From contig BTRK01000006.1 of NCBI GenBank assembly GCA_036245805.1, forward strand, positions 53,871,257 to 53,935,256: 64,000 nt of DNA, read 5' to 3'. Positions within the stretch are counted from its first letter, which is position 1, and the number at the start of each line of letters is the position of its first letter. Under the pieces are notes generated by a model. It was not told where the DNA came from. It made no database searches and worked only from the letters and a program-made list of their open reading frames with translations. Below are positions 47,290-58,899 of this stretch, piece by piece. Made by a program: the position numbers and the translations under genes. The stretch comes from Pristionchus mayeri (Eukaryota > Nematoda > Chromadorea > Rhabditida > Neodiplogasteridae).

Positions 47290-50200
47290 ATGCAGCCTGA
47301 TCAGAAGGTAGATTCGAGGACTGCAAAGATGAGGAAGATCATCATTTTGGCTTGGCTCTGCATACACAACGCCGTTTTAACCTTGATCATGCGGTTGGAT
47401 TTGTCGATTAAGAGCCTCAGTCAATAAATAAATGCACAGATACGTTCGAATCCGCGATGTATCGGAGATGTTTCATCCCTCGGTAGCAGTTTTTATGACT
47501 GAACTGCTCAAAGTCACAATATGCTTGGTGATGATCATGTTTGAGGAAGGAGTTGGCAAGTGTGTTACTGTAATTTATATTAAAACGGCAGGGATATACA
47601 TGCTATAGCCGCATTTTTGCTGTCGTTATCAAGTTTATTTCCGGTACTACCCCGAGTTGTAAATTTTGTTTCGGAAATCTCATTCTGGAATTACCTTTTT
47701 CGTAATATGTTTCATTGGAAAAGCCTTTGTGTAAATAGACCGATTGGAAAGGATTGAATAGGAAGGAATGAAATGGAATAATGGGGTGTGCGTAAAGGGC
47801 GGCCACGGCCTACGGCCCCTACTGCGTAAAGGGCGGCCCTACGGCCCTCACACTATTTCCTTGCTGCCTCGTATCCCAACGGCCTACAGAAGTGTCTACG
47901 GCCCTGATGGCGTCATCTGACGTATCTACGGCCCTGGTGACGTCATCTTCGACCCTACGACCTTACTGCATAAAGGGCGGCCCTACGGCCCTACGGCCCT
48001 TGATGTAAGCACCGTAGGGTCGAAGACGACGTCATTTGGACCGTAGACGCGTCAGGTGACGCCATCAGGGCCGTAGGGCCGTAGACACTTCTGTAGGCCG
48101 TTGGGATACGAGGCAGCAAGGAAAAGATTTGAAGGCCGTAGTGCCGTAGGGCCGCCCTTTACGCAGTAAGGGCCGTAGTGTCGAAGACGACGTCATCTGG
48201 ACCGTAGACGCGTCAGGTGACGCCATCAGGGCCGTAGACACTTCTGTAGGCCGTTGGGATACGAGGCAACAAGGAAATAGTGTGAGGGCCGTAGGGCCGT
48301 AGGGCCGCCCTTTACGCAATAAGGGCCGTAGGGTCGAAGACGACGTCATCTGGACCGTAGACACGTCTTGTGACGCCATCAGGGCCGTAGACACTTCTGT
48401 AGGCCGTTGGGATACGAGGCAGCAAGGAAATAGTGTGAGGGCCGTAGGGCCGTAGGACCGCCCTTTACGCAGTAGGGGCCGTAGGCCGTGGCCGCCCTTT
48501 ACGCACACCCTGGAATAATGGCAATAGAAGAGTGAAGATGTAAATTATTTTTTGGGAAATCCTATTCTGTAAATTTTTTTTTGGAAATCATCGTGAGGAA
48601 TCCTTTACGTTAAATTGCTTGCTATTGTTTTTTTGTCCAATATTATACTTGCATTATTTTCGCATTTCCATCCAATCATATAGGCCTCATCAATTAGGTG
48701 CATTTTCCCTTGTTTGTTTCTCAATTCCGATATTGTGCTCGAAATGATGACTTGAAGCTCAAGGCGTTTCACAATAGATACAGGAAATCCATTTCCAGAA
48801 AAAAATTTACAGAATAGGATTTCCCAAAAAATAATTTACATTCGCACTCTTCTAAATTAATTGTTCCCAAAATTCAATTTACGAACAATTGATTTTTGTA
48901 ATGAGTTTTACAGAGTCGATCTTTCTATTGAGACATATTACGAACCCGGATTTATGAGATACAATTTTTGGAATGTGAATTTCCGAAACAAAATTTACAA
49001 CTCGGGGTAGTACCTTATTTCCTAATATTGCTACCCGCAGATTCTGGCTAACGTTGCGAGCGCACACAATTACACAGCCGCTAGACACACTCAAGGTATG
49101 CCGATTTGTATTACCTGTTTACCTACTAGATGAGACAAGGCTTCAAAGAGAGGGAGCTCGAATAGGAAACCGAGCATTCCAATGTATATCAAGGGCTGTG
49201 AATAGTAGGTACTAGAGTTAGAGAAACTATACGACGATTTCCCTCGTCATTCAATTCAATTCTCTCGCCAATCGACTGAAGGGAGCTTCGCATCGTTTCT
49301 CGAACTATAGCAGCGTATGCGATTTAGGTGTGTTTGCCAGCCATGCTATACGTCGTGCAGAACACGCTTTCCTACATTGCAGTATCGCATCTAGAGGCGG
49401 CCGTTGTCTCTGTGAGAGCTCAGCTTCCGTTACAATAACAACCTAACCGAATTCAGATCACCTCGCAAACCAAGATCTTAGCGGCGGCCATATGTTCGAT
49501 AGTAGTGCAGGGGAGATCAATATCTCGTGAGTAGTGTAGCTTCCCGTGTGAGAGATCAAGGAGCAAACTAGCCGATAGAGTTCGAGAAATGATTCCACGC
49601 CCTATTAATTCTACACATTCTCTCGGCCGGTCTAGTGGCTAGTGAGTATATTGAAAGAAGATTACGTCGTATCGTTTCTCGAACTCTACTAGTCAACGAT
49701 GAGCTGTGGCTCATAATTCGTTGATCAACCAGATCACTTCTTCAGCCTCTCAGTGGGCAGCCATCGTGATTCTCTTCTGCGGCGTCTCTGTTGTGCAATC
49801 CTCGCAGAGCATTACAGTGGTTGCTGAGAGGGCCGATCGGCAACAGCATCCGCTTTTCGGTAATCAAAACTTCCAGTATGAAATATCCTCGAACAGACAA
49901 TATGCGCTTCCCAATAATAAAATATTTGTTTGCAATGTATATTTTTTATTGATCGACTAACAAAAACAATAAGCGGTCGATCGAGAGACGATCATTCCTA
50001 CCGTACCCTATCCCATGACCTCCATTTCATCGTTTGCTGCAGAGGGCGAAGAGTAAATAAAGATGGCGAACATGAAACCGATATTTAGGTCATAAACATA
50101 CATTTCGTTCTCCGGTAAACACCTATTTTAAATGAAAACAAAACACATACATGTATATTTCGAAAGTCCACAAATATCATTGTCTCACTAATATCATTGC

Positions 50201-51165
50201 CAACCTTTGATGGACAATACATCGGGGAGAACTGAATGATTAGTTCGATGCTCAATTTGTAGCATAACTTTAATTCAACCTTCTCGTTTAGGAGCAGTAT
50301 GTCTCGTTGCGGCATGCTTCGTCTCCGGGTATGCTGGGGCATACACTGAGAAGATCGTCAAGGTTCGCATTTTCGAAATGGAAAGGAGAAATAGTTTCAG
50401 GGCCACGTCTCAATCTGGATTCGCAACACACAAATGGCGATCTTCTCAATCCCAACCTGTATGTTGTCGATGTACATGCAGGCAAGTCGATTCTTATTTG
50501 AACATTGTGATTATGCTACCTATTGTCAAAGTCAAAACGAATTCGAATTTTTGCCATTCCCAGAAAGTGTGCCCTATGATTTCCCCTTCAGGACGGTGAC
50601 ATAATTTCTGCGAATGGGATGCTCTACGGCTTCGACGGAGTAGTCTGGATCACGGTGGTCTGGTGAGAACAATCGATGTAGTTGATTCCCGTATGGAATG
50701 GTTTAGGTATTGCATAGGCGGCATCTCGGTGGCATTTTGCCTGAAGTACGCTGATGTTGTGTCTAAGGTTTATATTTCTTTGACTCAAACACTTTGCGAC
50801 ACTCGTTTTCCATTGAATCAAATCATTAAAGTTACGATACCATGCTATATTCTAACACTCTCGCTCGGCGGTCCAAAGAGTGTGTATAACTCTTTTTCTT
50901 CTCGAACTCTGCAAACCAGTATCTTGGATTTTCAAAATTTTATTTTTTCCAGGACTTTACCACATCAGCAGCTATCATTCTATCCACGATTGGCTCTGTT
51001 TACTTCTTCAACTTCCACATTTCGATCATCTTTGTCATTGGCGCCGTGCTAGTCATGCTCGCCCTCTTTATGTACTCTTCGCCCGATCTCGTACTCGAAA
51101 GTATCTGCAGAAAACGTCCAAATCGAGTTCAGGCCGAAAAGGAACCGACTTTCATGTTACTGTGA
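47290..51165 (+). CDS. SLC35A-type nucleotide-sugar transporter
   Basis: Exons: 47290-47402, 47440-47559, 49041-49095, 49328-49411, 49457-49526, 49746-49859, 50292-50362, 50401-50481, 50592-50662, 50707-50767, 50953-51165; 350 aa, all phases agree. The family moves UDP-sugars or CMP-sialic acid into the Golgi through about ten membrane helices. Matching motifs in order: LCIHNAVLTLIMR (first helix), VAVFMTELLKV, PLDTLK, LPAMLYVVQNTLSYIAVSHL, TSQTKILAAAI, SQWAAIVILFCGVSVVQ, VSGYAGAYTEKIVK, VSIWIRNTQ, ANGMLYGF, CLKYADVVSK and the last helices. The substrate cannot be read from sequence. The ATG follows a TTAATCAG, which could be a trans-splice site. Intron 8 begins GCAAGT, a GC-AG intron. Introns 1 and 7 are 37 and 38 nt. 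Intron 2 holds palindromes O and N, and introns 3 and 5 each hold a small S palindrome. AATAAA lies at 51199. Confidence 0.88.
47643..49014. mobile_element. Family O palindrome carrying N
   Basis: GTACTACCCCGAGTTGTAAA ends in inverted orientation; an inner inverted pair at 48535-48852 (GTAAATTATTTTTTGGGAAA). In transporter intron 2; the right end is 26 nt from exon 3. Confidence 0.83.
47784..48510. mobile_element. GC-rich MULE-like element N
   Basis: GGGTGTGCGTAAAGGGCGGC ends; TGGAATAATG at 47774-47783 and again at 48511-48520 is a perfect 10-bp duplication. Inside, three tandem copies of about 154 bp (CTGTAGGCCGTTGGGATACG at 48091, 48244 and 48398). The 147-codon minus frame is repeat-driven. 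Confidence 0.9.
49208..49310. repeat. Small palindromic MITE S, copy 4
   Basis: AGAGTTAGAGAAACTATACG and CGTTTCTCGAACTAT ends; in transporter intron 3. Confidence 0.75.
49577..49690. repeat. Small palindromic MITE S, copy 5
   Basis: AGAGTTCGAGAAATGATTCC and CGTATCGTTTCTCGAACTCT ends; in transporter intron 5. Confidence 0.8.
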
Positions 51166-51198
51166 TGATTCGGACATTACTGATGGAATTTTCTAATT

Positions 51199-51204
51199 AA
51201 TAAA
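51199..51204 (+). promoter_or_regulatory. Poly(A) signal of the transporter gene
   Basis: AATAAA 34 nt after the TGA stop of the SLC35A-type gene, at the usual distance for nematode 3' ends. Confidence 0.55.
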
Positions 51205-51424
51205 GCAAATAAGTAAATAGTAAACAACGTTGATTTATCTATCATACATCGACAACCGGAAACGAAACATTGAATAGTCAAAAAAAGTACGGCAGGACAA
51301 GTCAAAGCTGCTTTTATCATTCGTTCAGCCGATGAGAAAAAATCTTGTCTTTATCTTCTATGTTATGGCTATCAGCCCATCATTAATGAATAATCCCTCA
51401 AACTTGGGTAACAAAACATATATA

Positions 51425-52672
51425 TCAGAGGACTGAGAGAACCGAGATACGTCCGTACAAGGAAAAACTAACCTATGCTGAAAATGTGTTCCTAGGGGTA
51501 CTTTTTCACGTAGATCACGAAAATCGACCTTAGGAAGCGGTATCTCTAACCCCTCATTAGCCTCATTATCTCTAACCCCGCGCATCAACGGTGAGGTCGG
51601 TTTTTGTAAATCGTGAACGGCTTATCGAAACTCCGCAAATATATAGTAATTCTGAAAGATCTCGTCGAGATAAGCATTTTTCATGTTGGAACTGAAGGGC
51701 TACCTCATCTGTGAAAAAAGTTACGGTGATTTGAATGTTCAAAATTGATGCCCCGAAAAAATGGTGTCCGATAACAAGCCAAATTTCTTTTCATTCGATT
51801 CCTCGTGCAATTTTACCCCTGCGCGCAAATTTATAGGAAAATCGAAGGTCTGGTATTCGACGAAATTTTCAAAAGAATATAGCGAAGTCGAGATTTTTTG
51901 ACCAAAAATTACGCTTTTTTAATCCTACAAAGTTTCTTTCACGTTTTGGTGAGGAGATATGTAAAAATTCGTTTTCTACGGGTCGAAATACGGGTGAAAA
52001 ATTAAACTCGGCTTATTCTGAGATTTTCGATTTTTGGCCTCAAAAACAGATGATTTCGAGTCAAAAATCGAAAATCTCAGTATAAGCCTTTTTTAATAGT
52101 TAATTTTTTTCTGACGTATTTCGACCCGTAGAAATCGAATTTGCACATATCTCCTCACCAAAACGTGAAAGAAATTTTGTATGATTAAAATCTCGTAATT
52201 TTTGACCAAAAAATCTCGACTTGGCTACATTCTCTTGAAAATTTCGTCGAATACCAGACCTTCGATTTTCCTATAAATTTGCGCGCAGGGGTAAAATTCC
52301 ACGAGGAATCGAATGAAAAGAAAATTGGATTGTTATCGGACACCATTTTTTCGGGGCATCAATTTTGAACGTTCAAATCACCGTAACTTTTTTTCGCAGA
52401 TGAGGTAGCCCTTCAGTTTCAACTTGAAAAATGCTTATCTTGACGAGATCTTTCATAATATTTGCGGAGTTTCGATAAGCCGTTCACGATTTACAAAAAC
52501 CGACCTCACCGTTGATGCGCGCTACAGGAAAGGGTTAGAGATACCGCTTCCTAAGGTCGATTTTCGTCATCTACGTGAAAAAGTACCCATAGGGACACAT
52601 TTTCAGCATAGATTAGTTTTTCCTTGTACGGACACTACAAGGAATATCTCAATTCTCTCAGAATTCCTCTGA
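51425..52672. mobile_element. Family B-like palindrome, copy 3
   Basis: TCAGAGGACTGAGAGAACC and GAATTCCTCTGA ends beside TA; arms hold TACGTGAAAAAGTACCC-like and GAAATGAAAAGAAA sequence, centre near 52048. First link of a chain of abutting elements. Confidence 0.85.
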
Positions 52673-52674
52673 TA

Positions 52675-53991
52675 CAGTCGCGCCAGAAAGTGAGTAGACG
52701 ATTTTTATTTTTTATATAACTTTTGTTTTAGCTGATTTCGAAATTTGGATGTTGTGGTACTATATACCAAATCCATCGAGGAATACGATGCGTGCATTGC
52801 GTCATCAAATGCATCATCGCTGATTGCGTAGTGATGACGCAATCAAAGTGTACTTTTTCAAAACGGCATTATTCTTACATAGATTTTTTCCTACTCGCCA
52901 AACTTTCTGAGGTTGGAGATATGGCTGAGGACTACCCAGAAAAAATTTTGAAGTTGCTGCGCCACCGCACATTTGCTGCAGCCTTGCTGCAAAAACAGGG
53001 TCGCAAATTCAGAACTCGGCTTCTAGATGAGGTAGACACTCGTCCAAAGCATCAAAATGATCGCCATCATGAGTGCACATGATCCTGAGAATGACAAAGC
53101 TATATTTCGAAATTTGCCCTCAGGGCATGAAAAAATCACTTTTTTGCTTGACCATTATTTGGACATTCATAACTTTACGGAAAATTTATTTAAAAATCTG
53201 ATTTTTACTTAGGCATGTTCAGGATGTATTAAAGATATCAATCCCAACTTTTTAGAGCGAATGGATTTCTTTCCTGCCCGCGGCGTTCGTTTTTCTGAGG
53301 TATACTAGGGCCGGGAAACACCTTGTTTATGACTTACTCTCTCGATCATAGGGGTAAACAGGGTGTTTCTCGACACCAGTATACCTCAGAAAAACGAACG
53401 CCGCGGGCAGGAAAGGAATCCAATCGCTCTAAAAAGTTGGGAATCATATCTTTAATACATCTTGAACAAAAAAAAAAAAATTTTCCGTAAAGTTATGAAT
53501 GTCCAAAAAATGGCCATGCAAAAAAGAGATTTTTTCATGCCCTGAGGGCAAATTTCGAGATATAGCTTTCTCATTCTCAGGATCATGTGCACTCATGATG
53601 GCGATCATTTTGATGCTTTGGACGAGAGCCTAGCTCATCTAGAAGCCGAGTTCTGAATTGGCGACCCTGTTTTTCCAGCAAGGCTGCAGCAAATGTGCGG
53701 TCGAGCAGCAACTTCAAAATTTTTTTCTGGGTAGTCCTCAGCCATATCTCCAACCTCAGAAAGTTTGGCGAGTAAGATAAAATCTATGTAAGAATAATGC
53801 CGTTTTGAAAAAGTACACTTTGATTGCTTCATCACTACGCAATCAGCGATGATGCAATTGATGAAGCAATGCACGCATCGTATTCCTCGATGGATTTGGT
53901 ATATAGTACCACAACATCCAAATTGCGAAATCAGCTACAACAAAAGTAATATCAAAAATAAAAATCGTCTACTCACTTTCTGGCGCGACTG
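52675..53991. mobile_element. Family C palindrome, copy 3
   Basis: CAGTCGCGCCAGAAAGTGAG and complement, TA on each side; centre near 53340. Follows B3 with only TA between. Confidence 0.92.
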
Positions 53992-53997
53992 TATATA

Positions 53998-54182
53998 CTA
54001 GTCCGGCTGCCCCCGCCTTCGGCGGGGGCCCCGTCCTAGCGGAGTATCTAGCTTTCGCAATAACTCGTTTCGCAACTTGTTGACGCGATCTCTCTCCCTC
54101 CTCATTTCGTAATCGTTTCGCAACTGTTTCGCAATCCGGTCAAACGGACAGACGGACACTGCGCTTTATATATAGGTATGGA
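53998..54182 (-). mobile_element. Short non-autonomous Helitron, copy 2
   Basis: On the minus strand it starts TCCATACCTATATATAAAGC after A and ends with hairpin CCCCCGCCGAAGGCGGGGG and CTAG before T. Closely similar to copy 1. Confidence 0.92.
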
Positions 54183-54904
54183 TATATGAGACTATCTGAG
54201 AGAACTGACCAGAGGCCGTACAGCGAAAAATAAAGTGTTGATTGTAAGATGTTCCTAGGGGTAACTTTTCACGTAGAGTACGAAAATTGTCCTTAGAAAG
54301 CCGTATCTCTGATCCCTCGTTTTCTGTAGCAGGCCTCATCGTCGAGGTCGGTTTTTCTAACTTTTGAACGGATCATCCAAACCCCATATATAGCTAGTAA
54401 TTCTGAAAGAACTCGACGAGATAAGCATTTTTACTGTTAGAAGTAAAATGCTAGCTCATCTGAGAAAACAATTATGACCAGTTGAAATCTCAAAAATCTC
54501 ACCCTGAAATTGTGTTTCGCGAATGTACAAATTATATTATCTTATTCGATTCCCCGTTAAAAGTTACCCCTAAGTGCGAAATTTCACCAAAAAAACTGCG
54601 TCGAAAAGTGGTTTCTCGAATAAAGGAAGAAGTCGGAGTGGTTATTTTCGCCCATTTTACGCAGTTTCCTGCAGAACCTTCATGAGTTACGATCAGTTCT
54701 CAACTTTTTTCGACGATTCTACACTTGGTAAGAAATATGAACCTGAAAAACTCCGAGTTTTGAGAATTTCTGAAAACTCGATTTTCTCAACTTCGACATT
54801 TCCCATTTTTATGCATTTATAACATCTCATTTTCAAATCACATCCCACTACCGCCCATTAAATCTTGTAGAACGTACCAACGGGAGTCGGAAAATTAACA
54901 TACG

Positions 54905-55986
54905 GCTTGTTTAATCTGTCAGAAATGTGCGAGAAAAGTTGCGTAAAAAGTTGCGTAAAAAGTTCGCGAACTTCTGATTCTCTCCTGTTCGTGTACTCTC
55001 TCTCTTTCTCTAACCAGGTCGTTGAAAAGTTCAAGAACTTTTCGACGAACTATGTTCGAAAATCATACTTTTCTTTTGTTTTACTTATTTTTATAAACTA
55101 TTTTTGCTTTTAACTTATGACTTCTTATAATGACAACCTTCCCTTAGCTGGAATAGCTTCAGAATACAGCGTAGTGAAAGTAAACAGGGTTGGAGTATTT
55201 TTTTCGAAAATGGGTCACCACTTTCCCCACCCTGTAATGTCAAGCTATTCCATCAGAGGGAAGGTTGTTCTTATAAGCAGTCATAAGTTGAAAGCAAAAA
55301 TAATTGATAAAAATAAGTAAAACAAAAGAAAAGTACGAATTTCGAACATAGTTCGTCGAAAAGTTCGTGAACTTTTCAAGGAGCTGCGTGAAAAGTTAGA
55401 GAAAGGCGAGAGAGCACGCGTTCTTGAGAGAGGGAAAAGGAAGCAGTGATTGTTTACTTCCTTTTCCCTCTCTCAAGAATGCGTGCTCTCTCGCCTTTCT
55501 CTAACTTTTCACGCAGCTCCTTGAAAAGTTCGTTAAAAACCGGCATTAATTCGTTCGAAATTCGTACTTTTCTTTTGTTTTACTTATTTTTATCAATTAT
55601 TTTTGCTCTTAACTTATGACTGCGTATAAGAACAACCTTCCCTCTGATGGAATAGCTTGACATTACAGGGTGGGGAAAGTGGTGACCCATTTTCGAAAAA
55701 AATACTCCAACCGTGTTTACTTTCACTACGCTGTATTCTGAAGCTATTCCAGCTAAGGGAAGGTTGTCGTTATAAGAAATCATAAGTTAAAAGTAAAAAT
55801 AGTTTATAAAAGTAAGCAAAACAAAAGAAAAGTATGATTTTCGAACACAGTTCGTCGAAAAGTTCGTGAACTTTTCATCGACCTGGTTAGAGAAAGAGAG
55901 AGAGCATGCGAAATGGAGAGAATCAGAAGTTCGCGAACTTTTTACGGAACTTTTTCTCGCACATTTCTGACAGATTAAACAGGCCG
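54905..55986. mobile_element. Element U, palindrome of palindromes
   Basis: TTTAATCTGTCAGAAATGTG ends; centre 55441-55464. Each arm itself contains a hairpin (about 55072-55336 and 55565-55830), so the same 67-codon frame occurs on both strands. Confidence 0.88.
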
Positions 55987-55987
55987 A

Positions 55988-56408
55988 TAGTGGCTGGCTT
56001 TTTGAGGAAATTACTAATTGCTATTCACCTGAAAACGCAATGCCGACGGTAAGAAAAATATTCAAATTGATCATTTGACAACTTTTGAAAGTATCTTGAT
56101 CTGTGTTGTGGTTCTTTAAACTCTACCATTCTCAGTTACTCTAAATCAGCGCATAAATAACAACTAAACGTAAATTGAAAAAAATATCGAAAATCTGAGC
56201 ATTGAAAACCAAAAAAATTGAAAACGATGAATACTCCTTGTAGTCTCCCCATCCGATGATTTTTTTACAGAAACACATGAAACAAGCAAAATATCGACTA
56301 TTTATGCAAAACTGTACTCTAAATCGTATTTTATTCGTTTGCTTCCATCGCGAAATCGTGTTTTTAACCAACAATTAGTCTGATGCAGCCACATGGGGCC
56401 AGCCACTA
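55988..56408. mobile_element. Element W with TAGTGGCTGGC ends
   Basis: ATAGTGGCTGGC and GCCAGCCACTAT bound 420 bp between U and the right arm of B4. No frame of interest. Confidence 0.6.
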
Positions 56409-57135
56409 TGTTAATTTTCCGCCACCTGTTGGTAAGGTCTACAAGATTTAATGGGCGGTAGAGGGATGTAATTTGAAAATGAGATGTTATAAATGCATAA
56501 AAATGGGAAATGTCGAAGTTGAGAAAATCGAGTTTTCAGAAATTCCCTAAACTCTGAGTTTTTCACGTTCATATTTCTTCCCAGGTGTAGAAGAGTCGAA
56601 AAAAGTTGAGAACTGATCGTAACTCATGAAGGTTCTGCAGGAAACTGCGTAAAATGGGCGAAAATAACCACTCCGACTTCTTCCTTTATTCGAGAAACCA
56701 CTTTTCGACACATTTTTTTGGTGAAATTTCGCACTTAGGGGTAACTTTTAACGGGGAATCGAATAAGTTAATTTAATTAGTACATTCGCGAAAAACAATT
56801 TCAGGGTGAGAATTTTGAAATTTCAACTGGTCATATTTTTTTTTCTTAAATGAGCTAGCATTTTACTTCTAACAGTAAAAATGCTTATCTCGTCGAGTTC
56901 TTTCAGAATTACTAGCTATATATGGGGTTTGGATGATCCGTTCAAAAGTTAGAAAAACCGACCTCGACGTTGAGGCGTGCTACAGAAAACGAGGGATCAG
57001 AGATACGGCTTTCTAAGGCCGATTTTCGGACTCTACGTGAAAAGTTACCCCTAAGAACATCTTAAAATCAACACTTTATTTTTCGCTGTACGGCATATAG
57101 GTTGAATTGGTCAATTCTCTCAGATAGTCACTCAT

Positions 57136-57420
57136 ATATCACAGGTATCACGAGTCAATGAAGGTGTGCGGGAACAATTTCCAACTTTAATTTTTATTTG
57201 GCTTTATATTAGGGGGTGGTAGCATACACTAGAGACAACTCTCCGAAAAATCCAGGTCACAGGTCCTAGATCCGGCTTTTAGGAATTTTCCGGTTTTGCA
57301 TCCGGCCCTACCGTATTTCAGCTCCAAGTTGTGCTACGGACGTGTGATTGGGCTCATCATACGCGGAAAAATGAGATGAATAACTTTTCTGTTAAGTCTG
57401 AAGCTATCAGAGTGAAAGTT
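57136..57420. mobile_element. Family Q element, half copy
   Basis: ATATCACAGGTATCACGAGT start and the Q arm (CCGGCTTTTAGGAATTTTCC). No right arm; end uncertain. Confidence 0.7.
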
Positions 57421-58383
57421 CAAAAAATATGAACGAAAAACTGAAATTCCAGGTATAAATAAAATCATACCATCTCGGGGAGTAGGAAACACAGTGAATT
57501 TTATTGCAGATTATGGAAGCTTAACTTCATACACATATAGGAAAAATAGTAATTGGAAATTTTAGGGGGGACTTTTTTCGAAATTTTGCTCCGAAGTTCG
57601 AAAATATGAGATGTCAAATTTTGAAAAATTCTCATCTCGCAGATTTATCATTTCAATCGATCAGTTATATCAATTTCTAATAATTCTCGACCAAAGAAGT
57701 TAGATGGCATTGAAAGAGCATGCATTTTCAGCACTTCAAAAAATCGATTTCCGACCCGCCTAAAATGTCAAGTTCGTGAGTATTCAGCTCAAGATTTACC
57801 CAGCTCTTAATGTGAACTCAGAGTGTAATCAAGAGTAGTGACTGACGAGAATTCAACATACCATTGCGAGATCTCCAGTCGCTTCCATTCTCTTCATTCA
57901 TATGCTCGAACTTTCAATATCGCGATGGTCGTAATTCAACAAAAATATATTTTGACTAAATTTTAAACTGTGCTCGCTATTTTCGATCACTAAAAATCAT
58001 TGTGAAAGCAGTTGAGATGGAAAACATTGATAATGCCAATATACTGCGTATTTAAAAAAACATGAATTTTTTTCACTTTTTGTATTTTGAATTTTTGAAC
58101 AATCTTGAAAATGGAGAATTATGTGATACGTGCAGATATGTTCCCTCGTTTATTGCGTTTTCCCTTCTATGTTGGCGTATCGGTAGCCCCGCTTGTTACT
58201 TGCACTTTTTTGTGCGTACTGTCGAATGGCTGATCCGGCCAATCGGTCACTATTTGCAGCCTGTGACTCATTCGATTGAGACCCACAATCTTAACAGTTC
58301 CATTAAACACTGTCGAGGACTGAAAATTACGATTTTTTTCTTGGCCAGGCCTTTTTCGGAAAGTCTATAAGGAGCGATTTAAA
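57421..58383. other. Unassigned segment
   Basis: Single copy in the window. A plus frame of 102 codons (58062-58370) is cysteine- and aromatic-rich but unrecognised. Confidence 0.3.
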
Positions 58384-58630
58384 GAAGGAGCATTAGCAAA
58401 GTTGATCTTTTGACGCTGTCATAAGCGTGACCTAGCATTGCACAACCATAAGAGATTCTGAAAATTCCAGATTAATATATCTATTTTGAACCGAGTTATC
58501 ATTAGTTGGCAGTATGCCAAGGAGGCTTGAAGGGAAGGGACGTGCGGGAATTCAAATATCTTGAAGAACTGTCAAAAACATTCGGTGGAAATCGAACCCG
58601 CAATCTCCCGTTCACATGGCAATTCTGTAA
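58384..58630 (-). repeat. tRNA-derived SINE-like repeat, copy 2
   Basis: Aligns with 33176-33440, including the B box (GGGTTCGATTTCC on the minus strand near 58587-58599) and GGGACGTGCGGG. The A-box end is lost. Confidence 0.65.
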
Positions 58631-58899
58631 CGGATTGCCATGCTCTTTGATTTTTATTTGTTTGCTTTACACCTTTCTTTCAGCGCGTGCATAATGAAAT
58701 TGTCCGCAGACCCGTGAGAGTGTAAGAGCCATAGATCCTGCGCCCAGCTTTCGGTCTGAATGTGTTTGACTGTGATTACTATAGATTTTGCTACTCAGCC
58801 CGGAATATCACAAATTTTGTGATCGATCTGGAATAGGACCCGAGTTTTAACCATTTTTTTGCATAGATATATTTAGCGGATATTCATCAAATTATACAA

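Larger units (their letters stand above)
54184..57137. mobile_element. Family B palindrome, copy 4, with nested elements
   Basis: ATATGAGACTATCTGAGAGA and its counterpart TCTCAGATAGTCACTCATAT. Arms match as far as 54903 and from 56409; U and W lie between. Confidence 0.87.

Noticed and set aside
48065..48508. 147-codon minus-strand frame with three protein repeats
   Set aside because: It is the translation of the 154-bp tandem array of element N; no splice or start support.
55117..55783. Two near-identical 67-codon frames on opposite strands
   Set aside because: They are the two arms of palindrome U, not genes.
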